A stretch of 64,000 bases of DNA from Sphingomonadales bacterium (GTDB taxonomy: Bacteria; Pseudomonadota; Alphaproteobacteria; Sphingomonadales; Kordiimonadaceae): assembly GCA_011088215.1 (NCBI GenBank), contig JAALKD010000005.1, forward strand, positions 1-64,000, in the 5' to 3' direction. The notes under the pieces were generated by a model. The model saw only the letters and a list, made by a program, of their open reading frames with translations. It did no database searches and was not told where the DNA came from. The position numbers were made by a program, and so were the translations under genes. This document shows positions 36,054 to 44,513 of this stretch, piece by piece; the first letter of the stretch is position 1; each line of letters starts with the position of its first letter.

Positions 36054-37520
36054 TTAGCTTTCCTGTCTATGCAAGTGCCAGCGCGGCGCTGTCAGGCGTC
36101 TTTTCCCATCTTCGGTCAATTGGACGCCAGCCTCATCAAGCTGCTTGCGGTCCCATAGCTGACAGGTCACTGTTTTATGCTTCTGGTCAAGACCTTCGCA
36201 GTAATTGGTATATTTGCAAGTGTTCACTTTGCCTCCATTGCCAGAGCGAACTTTTTCGAACCAGTCTGGGTCTGCTAGTGATTGGCGCGCCAGTGCAATG
36301 ATATCTGCTGTGCCGTCCTGAAGGAAATTCTCCGCTTGGTCGAAACTGTGAATGCCACCCGCAAGAACGACCGGTACACCGCATCCTGTATCGGCTATTG
36401 CCTGCCGTATTTTTTTTGAGGGTTCTGCATTTCTACCGAACGGACCAGCATCATCAGAGATGAAATGGGGCATGCATTCATAGCCGCTTTTCCCGGTGTA
36501 GGGATAAACCGCCTGACCCACCGCTGGGCGCGCAGCATCTTCAAACTTTCCGCCTCGTGACAGGGATATGAAATCCATTCCGGCTGTCGCCAAACCGCGC
36601 GCAAAAAACACACTGTCGTCCAGCTTGGAACCACCTTCAACGCAGTCTTCTGTCAACATGCGACAGCCAACAACATAGTTGGACCCCACGGCCTCTCTAA
36701 CTGCGTCATAGACTTTCAGTGGCAGGCGCAACCGGTTGGTCCTGCTTCCGCCGTAGTTGTCGCTGCGGGTGTTACGTTTTGAGAGAAAGGACGCCATTGT
36801 GTAGGCGTGGGCATAATGCAATTCAATGCCGTCAAATCCGGCATTTTTTGCCCTTGTGGCAGCACTCGCAAAAAGCCCGGGCAAAGTTTCAGGCAAACCA
36901 AGAATATGCGGTAATTCAACGTCGGTTACCCGCTCCCGGTATCCCTTTGAATAGTTTTCGTGCTCCCGCTCGGTTAAAATAGCTGCCAAGTCTTGGTCTG
37001 CGAGCTCTAGCAAACGGCTTCTGATAGCGTCGTCGTCTGCCTCCGTCAGGTTAAGTGCCTGCCTGTGCTGGTTGGTTATTTTCAGAAATTGACTGAAAAA
37101 CTTTTCCCGGCTTGGCCGCCGCCGGATTGAAAGAAAATCGATTAATTGGATGAAAAGTTTCGTTTCCCCGCCGCTAGCTTTTTTCACCGCATCCACAATG
37201 CGCCTCAGCCCGTCGGTGTATCTGTTATGGCTTATGCGCAGCAACGGCCCAGAAGGAATGTCCCGTATGCCAGTGGCTTCAACTACCAATGCACCTGGTT
37301 TGCCGTAGGCGAATCGCTCGTACCACTCGACCACAGCATCGGTCACGTCGCCCTCTTCGGTCGCCCGCCAAGGCACCATTGCGGGCACCCAAGTCCTGGT
37401 TTGAAGCTCAAGATTTTTGTAGCGCACGGGGCAGAACAATTTGGCGTTTTTTGCCTGGACTTTGCTCGGCCATGCTTCCGGCGATGTTTCAAACCTGATG
37501 CGTGCTTCCGGCTTCCACAT
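36054..37520 (-). CDS. NADH:flavin oxidoreductase (old yellow enzyme family)
   Basis: A 488 aa FMN-binding TIM-barrel oxidoreductase. Visible marks are RYKNLELQTRTWVPAM at the first strand, HYAHAYTMASFLSKRNTRSDNYGG (the substrate-binding His and the conserved N-x-R-x-D-x-Y-G-G block), VPVVLAGGIHSFDQAENFL and IIALARQSLADPDW for phosphate binding. It likely reduces an activated C=C bond of an aromatic-pathway intermediate. It starts 4 nt after the marR stop and is the last gene of the iorA-iorB-marR operon. A C-terminal CKYTNYCEG segment could hold a cofactor or disulfide; no clear 4Fe-4S motif is complete. Confidence 0.9.
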   Translation of the reverse strand: MWKPEARIRFETSPEAWPSKVQAKNAKLFCPVRYKNLELQTRTWVPAMVPWRATEEGDVTDAVVEWYERFAYGKPGALVVEATGIRDIPSGPLLRISHNRYTDGLRRIVDAVKKASGGETKLFIQLIDFLSIRRRPSREKFFSQFLKITNQHRQALNLTEADDDAIRSRLLELADQDLAAILTEREHENYSKGYRERVTDVELPHILGLPETLPGLFASAATRAKNAGFDGIELHYAHAYTMASFLSKRNTRSDNYGGSRTNRLRLPLKVYDAVREAVGSNYVVGCRMLTEDCVEGGSKLDDSVFFARGLATAGMDFISLSRGGKFEDAARPAVGQAVYPYTGKSGYECMPHFISDDAGPFGRNAEPSKKIRQAIADTGCGVPVVLAGGIHSFDQAENFLQDGTADIIALARQSLADPDWFEKVRSGNGGKVNTCKYTNYCEGLDQKHKTVTCQLWDRKQLDEAGVQLTEDGKRRLTAPRWHLHRQES

Positions 37521-37524
37521 TGCT

Positions 37525-38022
37525 CTACTGCCCAGGTTTTTGACTATAAGGGTTGCGGCCCAAGTTTTCGCGAATTTTCTTCAGCGTTTCAGTAAAATTT
37601 GCCAAATCTTGAGGGCTTATACCCTGTGTCGCGGCAGCGTGGATATTTGCCCATACAGCAAGGGCAGCATCGAGTGCGCGCTGGCCTTCATTGGTGAGCG
37701 ATACGCGCACAATGCGTTTGTCTTTTTGCCAGGGTGTGCGCACCAGCAGGTTGTCGCGCTCCATGCGCTCCAGCATGCGGGTCACTGTAGATATTTTGAT
37801 CACACCGCGCCGCGCTATTTCCGAGACTGTGCTGTTATTCTTATCGCCCAGGATACCTAGTATGCGCCACTGGGTCTGGTCCATACCAATGGTCTGCAAG
37901 GCTGCAGACATCTCGTTGCCGTATGTTGCAGAGGTTCGATTCAGATTGTAGAGCGGGTAATCATCCAGGTTAAAATCTGCCCCTTCGGATGCTGGTTCGG
38001 CTTGGTTAGCTAAAACGGTCAT
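37525..38022 (-). CDS. MarR-family regulator in the ior operon
   Basis: A 165 aa winged-helix protein (VSEIARRGVIKISTVTRMLERMERDNLLVRTPWQKDKRIVRVSL). It lies between iorB (27 nt gap) and the OYE gene (4 nt gap). A MarR regulator next to indolepyruvate-oxidoreductase-like genes recalls described auxin-degradation loci, but the ligand is unknown. A candidate operator lies upstream of iorA at 41854-41869. Confidence 0.9.
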   Translation of the reverse strand: MTVLANQAEPASEGADFNLDDYPLYNLNRTSATYGNEMSAALQTIGMDQTQWRILGILGDKNNSTVSEIARRGVIKISTVTRMLERMERDNLLVRTPWQKDKRIVRVSLTNEGQRALDAALAVWANIHAAATQGISPQDLANFTETLKKIRENLGRNPYSQKPGQ

Positions 38023-38049
38023 TGTTTTCGTTTCTTTATTGACGATGAC

Positions 38050-39630
38050 TTATTGTGCCGGGATCAGCGGCGAAACTTGTGCTTCGATGCCGGGTTGGGT
38101 TTCGTCGTCAGCGAAAGTGTTGAGTGCTTCGGCGAAAGCTATCCCTTCTTCGTCTTTCAGAGCCGCCGCTTTCAGGCGGGCGATAGCAGGTGCTGCATCC
38201 GCATCATCTTTGATTTCACGGTATAGGTCCATAATTACCGAATAGCGCCGCAGTCCGCGCGCATGGGTATCGCCGTAACCCTTGATCAACCGTTGCAGGC
38301 TTGCCAGTTCAATTGCCAGTGAATAGTTTCCTTTGGCGGCATCTTTGATAGTGTTGATCCAGCTTTCAATTCGTTGGTTTTCGCCCGAAAACCGCAAGCT
38401 ATATTTGCGCAGCCAGGAGAGACGGCCAAGCGCATACAGTAGGATGAAACCGCCAAGCTTGGTGGTTGAAATCCGTCGGCCTTTGTTTAAGAAAAGACTG
38501 CCTGTTTTTCTCACTATCTTGCTGGACAGCATAAATTGTCCCAGCCCGATTGGTAAAATTTCGGCAATTTCCTCGAGCCGGGGATGCATGAACTCTGACA
38601 CATGAACAATCTGGTCTGGCTCGGCTTTTACCTCGTCGCGGAATCTGTTGAAGCGGTCTGACCTGGTTTTCAGGTCAGCAACACGCATCACATCATCGTA
38701 AGCCATGGCCAGTGCAAGATAGCGTGCGCTATCGGTTGTTAACCGCCATTTCTCATTGCTGCCACCTGCCTGTTTGTCAGCTGCATATATCTGCGTCAGT
38801 CGGTCAAGATATAAGGCCGCATATTCGGTGCCTTCGAAGTCGACCAGCTTTTTCAAGCCTTCGCGTATGTAGAAGTGAGCATGGGGCGGGAATTCACGTT
38901 CCATACGGACCATCAGTTTTGCAACCGTTGCTGCGTATGGCTGTGCAGGCTCAGGTTTTTCTACAGGCGAGTTGTCGGCTACCCGTTTTCCTGTCGCCGT
39001 TTGGAACCCCAATTCAAAGCCTTTTAGGTTAGCCTGAACCGCCTTTTTGCTGGCGGCAATTGTTGCTTCAAAATCGGCGCGTTTAAATGGCAGGGCACCA
39101 GAACCCGCGAGCGCGCCGAACAGCACCGAACTGATAACTGAACCAACCGAGCGCGCCGCTGCGTCCATATCGAAACAGATAAACTCGCGGGCAGTTTCTT
39201 GGGCCAGACTGTTAATTTCGTCTACCGGTTTACGTCCGTCGCCCATTTCCTGTTTTTCGAAAATGGCATAGTCGCGGTGGTTGGATGCGATGAAGCTGGT
39301 GTTGCCATCAACAAACCCGCGCATCAGCGCGCGGCCTGCTTCGATCATTTCAGAAGCAATAACAATATCCACGTCACCAGGTACCGGGGTCAGTGCGAGA
39401 ATGGGTTTTTTACTCGCCTGTTCGGCCAGGTGCGCCGGGAATAATTCGATGTAATATATGGTGGCACCGGTTCGCTGCGCCACGCCAGGAACTGAAGTAT
39501 ATTGCGCGATATAGCCTTGACTATCCGCAAGACTGAGAATCCACTTGGATAGCACGCCCCCGCCTTGCCCACCCATGGCAATGATCGCGATATTGATTGG
39601 TTTATCTTTCGACAGGGTTGCCATAATCAT
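38050..39630 (-). CDS. iorB: Indolepyruvate oxidoreductase subunit beta family protein, long form
   Basis: A 526 aa protein. Residues 10-210 match the pyruvate:ferredoxin oxidoreductase gamma-type domain (IAIMGGQGGGVLSKWILSLA). The long C-terminal half is an extra helical domain (DUF6537-like) absent from archaeal IorB, which is about 200 aa. With IorA it should decarboxylate an aryl-2-oxo acid such as indolepyruvate to the aryl-acetyl-CoA with reduction of ferredoxin. The start overlaps the iorA stop (TTATGA); an alternative ATG lies two codons later. Confidence 0.88.
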   Translation of the reverse strand: MIMATLSKDKPINIAIIAMGGQGGGVLSKWILSLADSQGYIAQYTSVPGVAQRTGATIYYIELFPAHLAEQASKKPILALTPVPGDVDIVIASEMIEAGRALMRGFVDGNTSFIASNHRDYAIFEKQEMGDGRKPVDEINSLAQETAREFICFDMDAAARSVGSVISSVLFGALAGSGALPFKRADFEATIAASKKAVQANLKGFELGFQTATGKRVADNSPVEKPEPAQPYAATVAKLMVRMEREFPPHAHFYIREGLKKLVDFEGTEYAALYLDRLTQIYAADKQAGGSNEKWRLTTDSARYLALAMAYDDVMRVADLKTRSDRFNRFRDEVKAEPDQIVHVSEFMHPRLEEIAEILPIGLGQFMLSSKIVRKTGSLFLNKGRRISTTKLGGFILLYALGRLSWLRKYSLRFSGENQRIESWINTIKDAAKGNYSLAIELASLQRLIKGYGDTHARGLRRYSVIMDLYREIKDDADAAPAIARLKAAALKDEEGIAFAEALNTFADDETQPGIEAQVSPLIPAQ

Positions 39631-41777
39631 AAGTCTCCAAACGAGAATTTGGCGCGGCGCTTTTCAATCCGGTGCTGCAGGAAGCCAATTATCAGACCGC
39701 GAAACCGGTTGGTGAATCTGTCCCAAACTGTTGGGTTGTAAACTAGGTCCGCACGGTAAAAAGACGGACATAATACCGCTGCGTGGGATACTTCGCCGCA
39801 CACGCCGCAGCCAACACAGTCGTTGTTGACGTATGCTACCGGGTCTTCGCGTAGTGGGTCAGGGTTGTCTTTGATAGTTAATGACGGGCAGCCCGATAGA
39901 CGAATACAGGCATGGTCACCGGTGCAGGTATCACTATCAATCCCGAAACGTGCGCGCACAATGCGCTTGCCTTCGGCGATCCGCTGGTTACGGATTGGTT
40001 TCTCTCGGCGTTCGCGGTTCAGCATACATTCGCTTTCCGCGATGATAACTTTCGGTCCCTTTTCTGGCGTGGTCATCGCTTCTGTCAGCGTGCGCATCAT
40101 GGCGCCGATGTCGTATGTTATGACGGTGCGTTGCCAATTGATGCCCAGTCCGGCGATGGCCTTACTTATCGGGTTCTTGGTGCTCTTGCTGCTGTTTTCG
40201 GCGCGCGAGGACAGAATATCCTGGCCGCCGGTGGCTGCACTATAACCATTGTCGACGATGACAAGAATATTGTCATTTTTGTTGAATACTGCGTTGCCGA
40301 CGCCGCTGGTCAGGCCGTTGTGCCAAAAACCGCCATCGCCCATTATCGAGATGGTTCGCTGGCTGGTTTCGGTATTGAAGGCCGAGGCCCCGGACCATCC
40401 AAGGCCGTAACCCATGGTGGTGTTACCGATATTGAACGGCGGCAGGATAGAGAACAGGTGGCAACCGATATCACAGCTGACATGAATGTTGCCCAGTTGG
40501 CGCTGGACCAGTTTCATGGCAGTAAACACTGGCCGTTCCGGGCAACCGGTGCAAAAGCCAGACGGACGGTTTGGCACCGTTTCAATCAGGGTTCTTTGGG
40601 CATCTTCAGGTAGCGCGAAACCAGTGACGGTGGAAGTTTCAACCAGCTCAGGTGCATGAGCCTGAAGAAATTTGCGCACGCCGTCGCAGACAACCTGCCC
40701 GGTATATTCGCCCGCCAATGGCAGCATGTCCTTGCCGCGAACCTTGGTGGTAACATCCTCGCGGCGCAGGATCGTACATATGGCCTGTTCCAGATACTCC
40801 GGCTGACCTTCCTCGACAATCAGCACTGCTTTCTTGTCGACGCAAAACCCAGCAACCTCGTCGCTCAACAGTGGGTAGGTTACATTCAGGCAGTATATGG
40901 GAATATCGGTTTCACCGTAATGATCCGCCAGTCCCAAAATAGCCAGTGCCCGCATCAAGGTATTATATAGCCCGCCTTGAACAATGATGCCGTGGCTCGC
41001 TGTATGGCCCCCGAAAAATTCGTTTAATTTATTCTTGCGGATAAAATCGATTGCAGCAGGCCATCGCTGTTCAACCTTTTCTTTTTCATGGACGAAATTA
41101 GATGGCGGCAGCACCACCCGGTCATAGTCTCTGACCGGATTTTCCATGGCATCGCGCAGTTTGAAGTTTGGCCGCACATTGTCCTTGGCCTCAAATGAGC
41201 CGTGCACGTGGCATGCTCGAATGCGCAGTTCCAGCATCACAGGCGTACTAGAGGCTTCGGAAAGCTCGAATCCTTTTTCGACCATGTCGGTGATAGATGT
41301 CAGGTTAGGTCGCGGATCCAAAAGCCACATTTGCGATTTCATCGCAAAGGCATGGGTGCGCTCCTGCATGATTGATGAGCCTTCGCCGTAATCCTCTCCG
41401 ACAATGACCAGCGCACCGCCCATAACCCCGCTTGAGGAAACGCTGGCAAGCGCGTCCGAGGCTACGTTTGTACCAACCGTTGATTTCCAGGTAACGGCGC
41501 CGCGTAGCGGGTAGTTAACCGATGCGGCCAGCATAGCTGCTGCTGTGGCTTCCGATGCGCTGGCTTCAAAGTGGATATCAAGCTCGGTCAGTATCTCTTC
41601 AGCGTCGGCAAGAACGTCCATCAAATGCGATATGGGCGCGCCCTGATAACCACCAACATAGGAAACGCCGGATTGCAGCAAGGCTTTAGTGACCGCAAGA
41701 ATGCCTTCACCCTTAAACTCAGCGCCTTTGCCGAGTTTTAATGTTTGCACCTCTTTGGCAAATGATCTTTCCGCCAT
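39627..41777 (-). CDS. iorA: Indolepyruvate ferredoxin oxidoreductase subunit alpha
   Basis: A 716 aa thiamine-diphosphate enzyme. The N-terminal pyrimidine-binding domain (YVGGYQGAPISHLMDVLADA) is followed by the PP/ThDP region (CPERPVFTAM, SCDIGCHLF, GDGGFWHNGLTSGVGNAV, VIVDNGYSAATGG). The C-terminus holds Fe-S ligands (CTGDHACIRLSGCPS near residue 617 and CVGCGVCGEVSHAAVLCP near 654). It converts aryl pyruvates to aryl-acetyl-CoA with IorB. As the first gene of the operon it links amino-acid or indole-derived 2-oxo acids to the CoA-dependent aromatic steps suggested by the neighbouring hydroxylase operon. Confidence 0.92.
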   Translation of the reverse strand: MAERSFAKEVQTLKLGKGAEFKGEGILAVTKALLQSGVSYVGGYQGAPISHLMDVLADAEEILTELDIHFEASASEATAAAMLAASVNYPLRGAVTWKSTVGTNVASDALASVSSSGVMGGALVIVGEDYGEGSSIMQERTHAFAMKSQMWLLDPRPNLTSITDMVEKGFELSEASSTPVMLELRIRACHVHGSFEAKDNVRPNFKLRDAMENPVRDYDRVVLPPSNFVHEKEKVEQRWPAAIDFIRKNKLNEFFGGHTASHGIIVQGGLYNTLMRALAILGLADHYGETDIPIYCLNVTYPLLSDEVAGFCVDKKAVLIVEEGQPEYLEQAICTILRREDVTTKVRGKDMLPLAGEYTGQVVCDGVRKFLQAHAPELVETSTVTGFALPEDAQRTLIETVPNRPSGFCTGCPERPVFTAMKLVQRQLGNIHVSCDIGCHLFSILPPFNIGNTTMGYGLGWSGASAFNTETSQRTISIMGDGGFWHNGLTSGVGNAVFNKNDNILVIVDNGYSAATGGQDILSSRAENSSKSTKNPISKAIAGLGINWQRTVITYDIGAMMRTLTEAMTTPEKGPKVIIAESECMLNRERREKPIRNQRIAEGKRIVRARFGIDSDTCTGDHACIRLSGCPSLTIKDNPDPLREDPVAYVNNDCVGCGVCGEVSHAAVLCPSFYRADLVYNPTVWDRFTNRFRGLIIGFLQHRIEKRRAKFSFGDL

Positions 41778-41853
41778 TGTCTACGCTCGCCCCCAGTTAT
41801 GTGTCCGTTAAGCGACCTTTTGCTTACGATCTGGTGCTGAGAGTAAGTTTTTT

Positions 41854-41869
41854 ATTTGAAAAATCAAAT
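41854..41869. promoter_or_regulatory. Inverted repeat upstream of iorA
   Basis: ATTTGA(AAAA)TCAAAT lies 77 bp before the iorA start in an AT-rich tract. It is a possible operator for the MarR protein of the operon; its half-sites differ from those before the other MarR gene. Confidence 0.45.
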
Positions 41870-41921
41870 GAAAAATAAATTAATTAGTAATAATGCCTTT
41901 ATGATTTGAGGGCTTTCGGTC

Positions 41922-44366
41922 CTATTCTTCCCCTGACAATACCTGAATTGCTTGCTCAATTCTGCTGTTGAACTTTGTTGTTTCAACGTCGCCGTAGGCG
42001 CCTTTGGCCCGATTACGGGCACTATCGAGCGCATTCAGTAAGTCAGCTTTCGCAGCTGTTTCGGCTGCCGGGTCGGTGCTGCCAATACGGTCAATCCAGA
42101 TGGGCGAGGTATGGGCAAACGGATAACTGTCCATGCCCGGCCATTTCATCTCTCCGCCGTGTGCACGCGCAGCAACCCAGCCACCTACTGGCAGGTCAAC
42201 TGTGCCGCTATAGGTTTTGGCCTCGCCGTCTTTAATGCCATTGCTTTGCCATACAATTTCGCCGTTGACCACAATCTCAACATTGTCGACCGCAATTGCA
42301 GATGTGAGATCAATTGACCAATTGTTTGAGCCTGCACTAACAACGCCGCCTGGCTTGGTTTCGCCGTTTAATGAGAACAACAATGCTGGTGCATTGGTGA
42401 CGAATGTTTCACCCTGCTTGGTTTTTTCCAGCACATTATCCCAGGTTGGTGTTGCGCCGGCCATGTTGGCATATACACGCGCCGAACCGGCAGCGGGTGT
42501 ACGGTGGAAGGCGGCAAAACTGTCTGTCCCTGCCATGGCCACAACCGGTTTGCCGATATTTAGCAGGCGGTACCAAAGCTCTGATGTGCCCATTTCGTCG
42601 GTCCAGGCGCAAACAATCTCAAGTCCAAGGGTCTCACTGAGAATGGCATCAGATACAAACTCAAGTGGAATACTGCCCAGATTGCCTTCAGCGAACGGAT
42701 CAAGGTTTTTTGCAACCGGGTGCATGTAGGTGACCAAGCCAGGTGCCGCAGCAGTGGCGGTTAAAACCTCACCGTTGGAGCGATCAACGCCAGCTAGGCG
42801 CGGGTACACAGACCGTGGGCCCCAATGCCAGGGCCGGTATTCTTGCTTGATGCCTACAAGGCCCAAATGACCGTGAAAATGCGAGCGCACTTCTTGTCCC
42901 ATTCGCAGGATATTGCCTTCATCGGAAACGACTTGCTGTCCGGTAAATGCGCGGTCCATCAACCGGGTATGCAGATTTGCCAGTAACGGTGCGCCTACGG
43001 TCAGGTTTTCGCCGTCTAGAAGTGGTTTTACATCGTTTGGAACCATTTGATAGGGGCCGTCATAATTAATATGAAAATGATAATCTGCTGAGGCATAGCC
43101 GTTGGCGGCGGCGTTCCAAACCTCGCCAATGGAAAGCTCAATCATAGCAGCATTGTTTGCGCCCAAATCTATGGTTTGCCAGTCCGCCTTCGTCATTAAT
43201 CCGTTGACTGCGGTGACAGTGATTGCGCCCATTGGAACATCAATTTCAATGCTGCCGTTAGAGTAAAAATAATGCACGCCGCTCTCGCCGTCGAAATAAA
43301 CCGGACCGCTTGAGGGCACAATAGGGTGACCGTCTGCACCAGTAACCGAAAGACGTGCGGCTGTTGGCACACCACGCTTAACCGTTTTAATGGTAACGGT
43401 GTGGCGCTCGGCGCCCCAATCGCGGCGTTTTATCTCCACCACTTCAACGCGGCCGCCGTAGGCTGAGGTTCGCATCAATTGAAACTGTTGATTTTCGTCC
43501 GGTTCAGAGAAGTAAATACTGCCACCATCAGCGCTCCAGGTCGGGGCCAGCGTATAGTGGCTGTCCGGCGTCAGTTCGCCGGCGAAATTGGGCTGGTGCA
43601 CATCCATGCTGTAAAGCTTATAGTCATCCACTTGCGGCAGCGCGACCACAATGGTTTGTTCGGTTGGGTGAGTGTCTGCCATTAGATGCGCCGAAATGCC
43701 GGTGGTATAAATCGGTTCATCGGTGCCTTTGGTAAAAGAGCGATAGCGCAGGTTTTTCTCCGAAAACCCCGCAAGGTGAACATATACCATGCCGGTGCCA
43801 TCTTTCAGCATACGCGGGTTGCGTTCAACACCGTTCAGGTCGGTTACCTGTTCGCGGTTGCCGGTCAAAAGATGCTGCCGCCAGATGTTTAGCGTGCCGC
43901 CAATGCCGGAGGTGAAGTAAAGATACTCGCCATCTGCAGAAAACTCAGGGTCCAGCTCAATGGTTGGCGTGTTGATCACGGTCTCGCTGCTGTTGTCCAG
44001 TGTGCGGACAACAATACCGGTGTCTGCACCGTCATCCCGGATGAAGGCAAGGCGTTTGCCGTCTGGTGACCATCTTGGCCGGCTGTCTACCGCTGCAGAT
44101 TTGGTGAGGCGCGTTGCAACACCGTTTTCGGTATTCAGCAGCCAGATAAATCCTTGGTCCGCATACGCGACTCTGAAGCCGTCAGGTGCGGCGGCGGGAT
44201 CGATAGGCCCGGATGTCAGGCTGGGAAACTCGTGCCCTTCCAGATAGACATGGTGGCCAAAGCCGTCCACTTTGGGATACCGGTTTGTCCACTGCGCCCA
44301 CGCGCTGTTTGCCATCAGTAAAGTGGTGCAAAGTATAATCGTTATTTTGGCCGAACCATGAACCAT
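41922..44366 (-). CDS. Secreted beta-propeller/CehA-McbA family metallohydrolase
   Basis: A protein of about 814 aa. The start at 44366 is chosen for the ribosome site AAAGGGGAG and the signal peptide MVHGSAKITII...ANSAWA. The first half shows TolB/WD40-like repeats (SRPRWSPDGKRLAFIRDD, LDPEFSADGEYLYFTSG, LAPTWSADGGSIYFSEP). The second half begins with ADYHFHINYDG near residue 427, an HxH metal motif of PHP-type hydrolases such as CehA/McbA, and continues with HPVAKN and GTDSFAAFH. It should be a periplasmic or secreted metal-dependent hydrolase of an amide, carbamate or phosphoester; the substrate is unknown. It is divergent from the flavoprotein gene at 44514. Confidence 0.8.
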   Translation of the reverse strand: MVHGSAKITIILCTTLLMANSAWAQWTNRYPKVDGFGHHVYLEGHEFPSLTSGPIDPAAAPDGFRVAYADQGFIWLLNTENGVATRLTKSAAVDSRPRWSPDGKRLAFIRDDGADTGIVVRTLDNSSETVINTPTIELDPEFSADGEYLYFTSGIGGTLNIWRQHLLTGNREQVTDLNGVERNPRMLKDGTGMVYVHLAGFSEKNLRYRSFTKGTDEPIYTTGISAHLMADTHPTEQTIVVALPQVDDYKLYSMDVHQPNFAGELTPDSHYTLAPTWSADGGSIYFSEPDENQQFQLMRTSAYGGRVEVVEIKRRDWGAERHTVTIKTVKRGVPTAARLSVTGADGHPIVPSSGPVYFDGESGVHYFYSNGSIEIDVPMGAITVTAVNGLMTKADWQTIDLGANNAAMIELSIGEVWNAAANGYASADYHFHINYDGPYQMVPNDVKPLLDGENLTVGAPLLANLHTRLMDRAFTGQQVVSDEGNILRMGQEVRSHFHGHLGLVGIKQEYRPWHWGPRSVYPRLAGVDRSNGEVLTATAAAPGLVTYMHPVAKNLDPFAEGNLGSIPLEFVSDAILSETLGLEIVCAWTDEMGTSELWYRLLNIGKPVVAMAGTDSFAAFHRTPAAGSARVYANMAGATPTWDNVLEKTKQGETFVTNAPALLFSLNGETKPGGVVSAGSNNWSIDLTSAIAVDNVEIVVNGEIVWQSNGIKDGEAKTYSGTVDLPVGGWVAARAHGGEMKWPGMDSYPFAHTSPIWIDRIGSTDPAAETAAKADLLNALDSARNRAKGAYGDVETTKFNSRIEQAIQVLSGEE

Positions 44367-44513
44367 CGTTATCTCCCCTTTGTTTCCCATAGCAATCATA
44401 GCCTGTGGCGCTTTTGATACAAGAAATGCCTTTTCTGTGGCTTTTGGAGGAAAATAATTCTATCGCTTTAGCGCGCGTGATTAGACGACTTCTGAAAACA
44501 AAGAGGCGTGATT

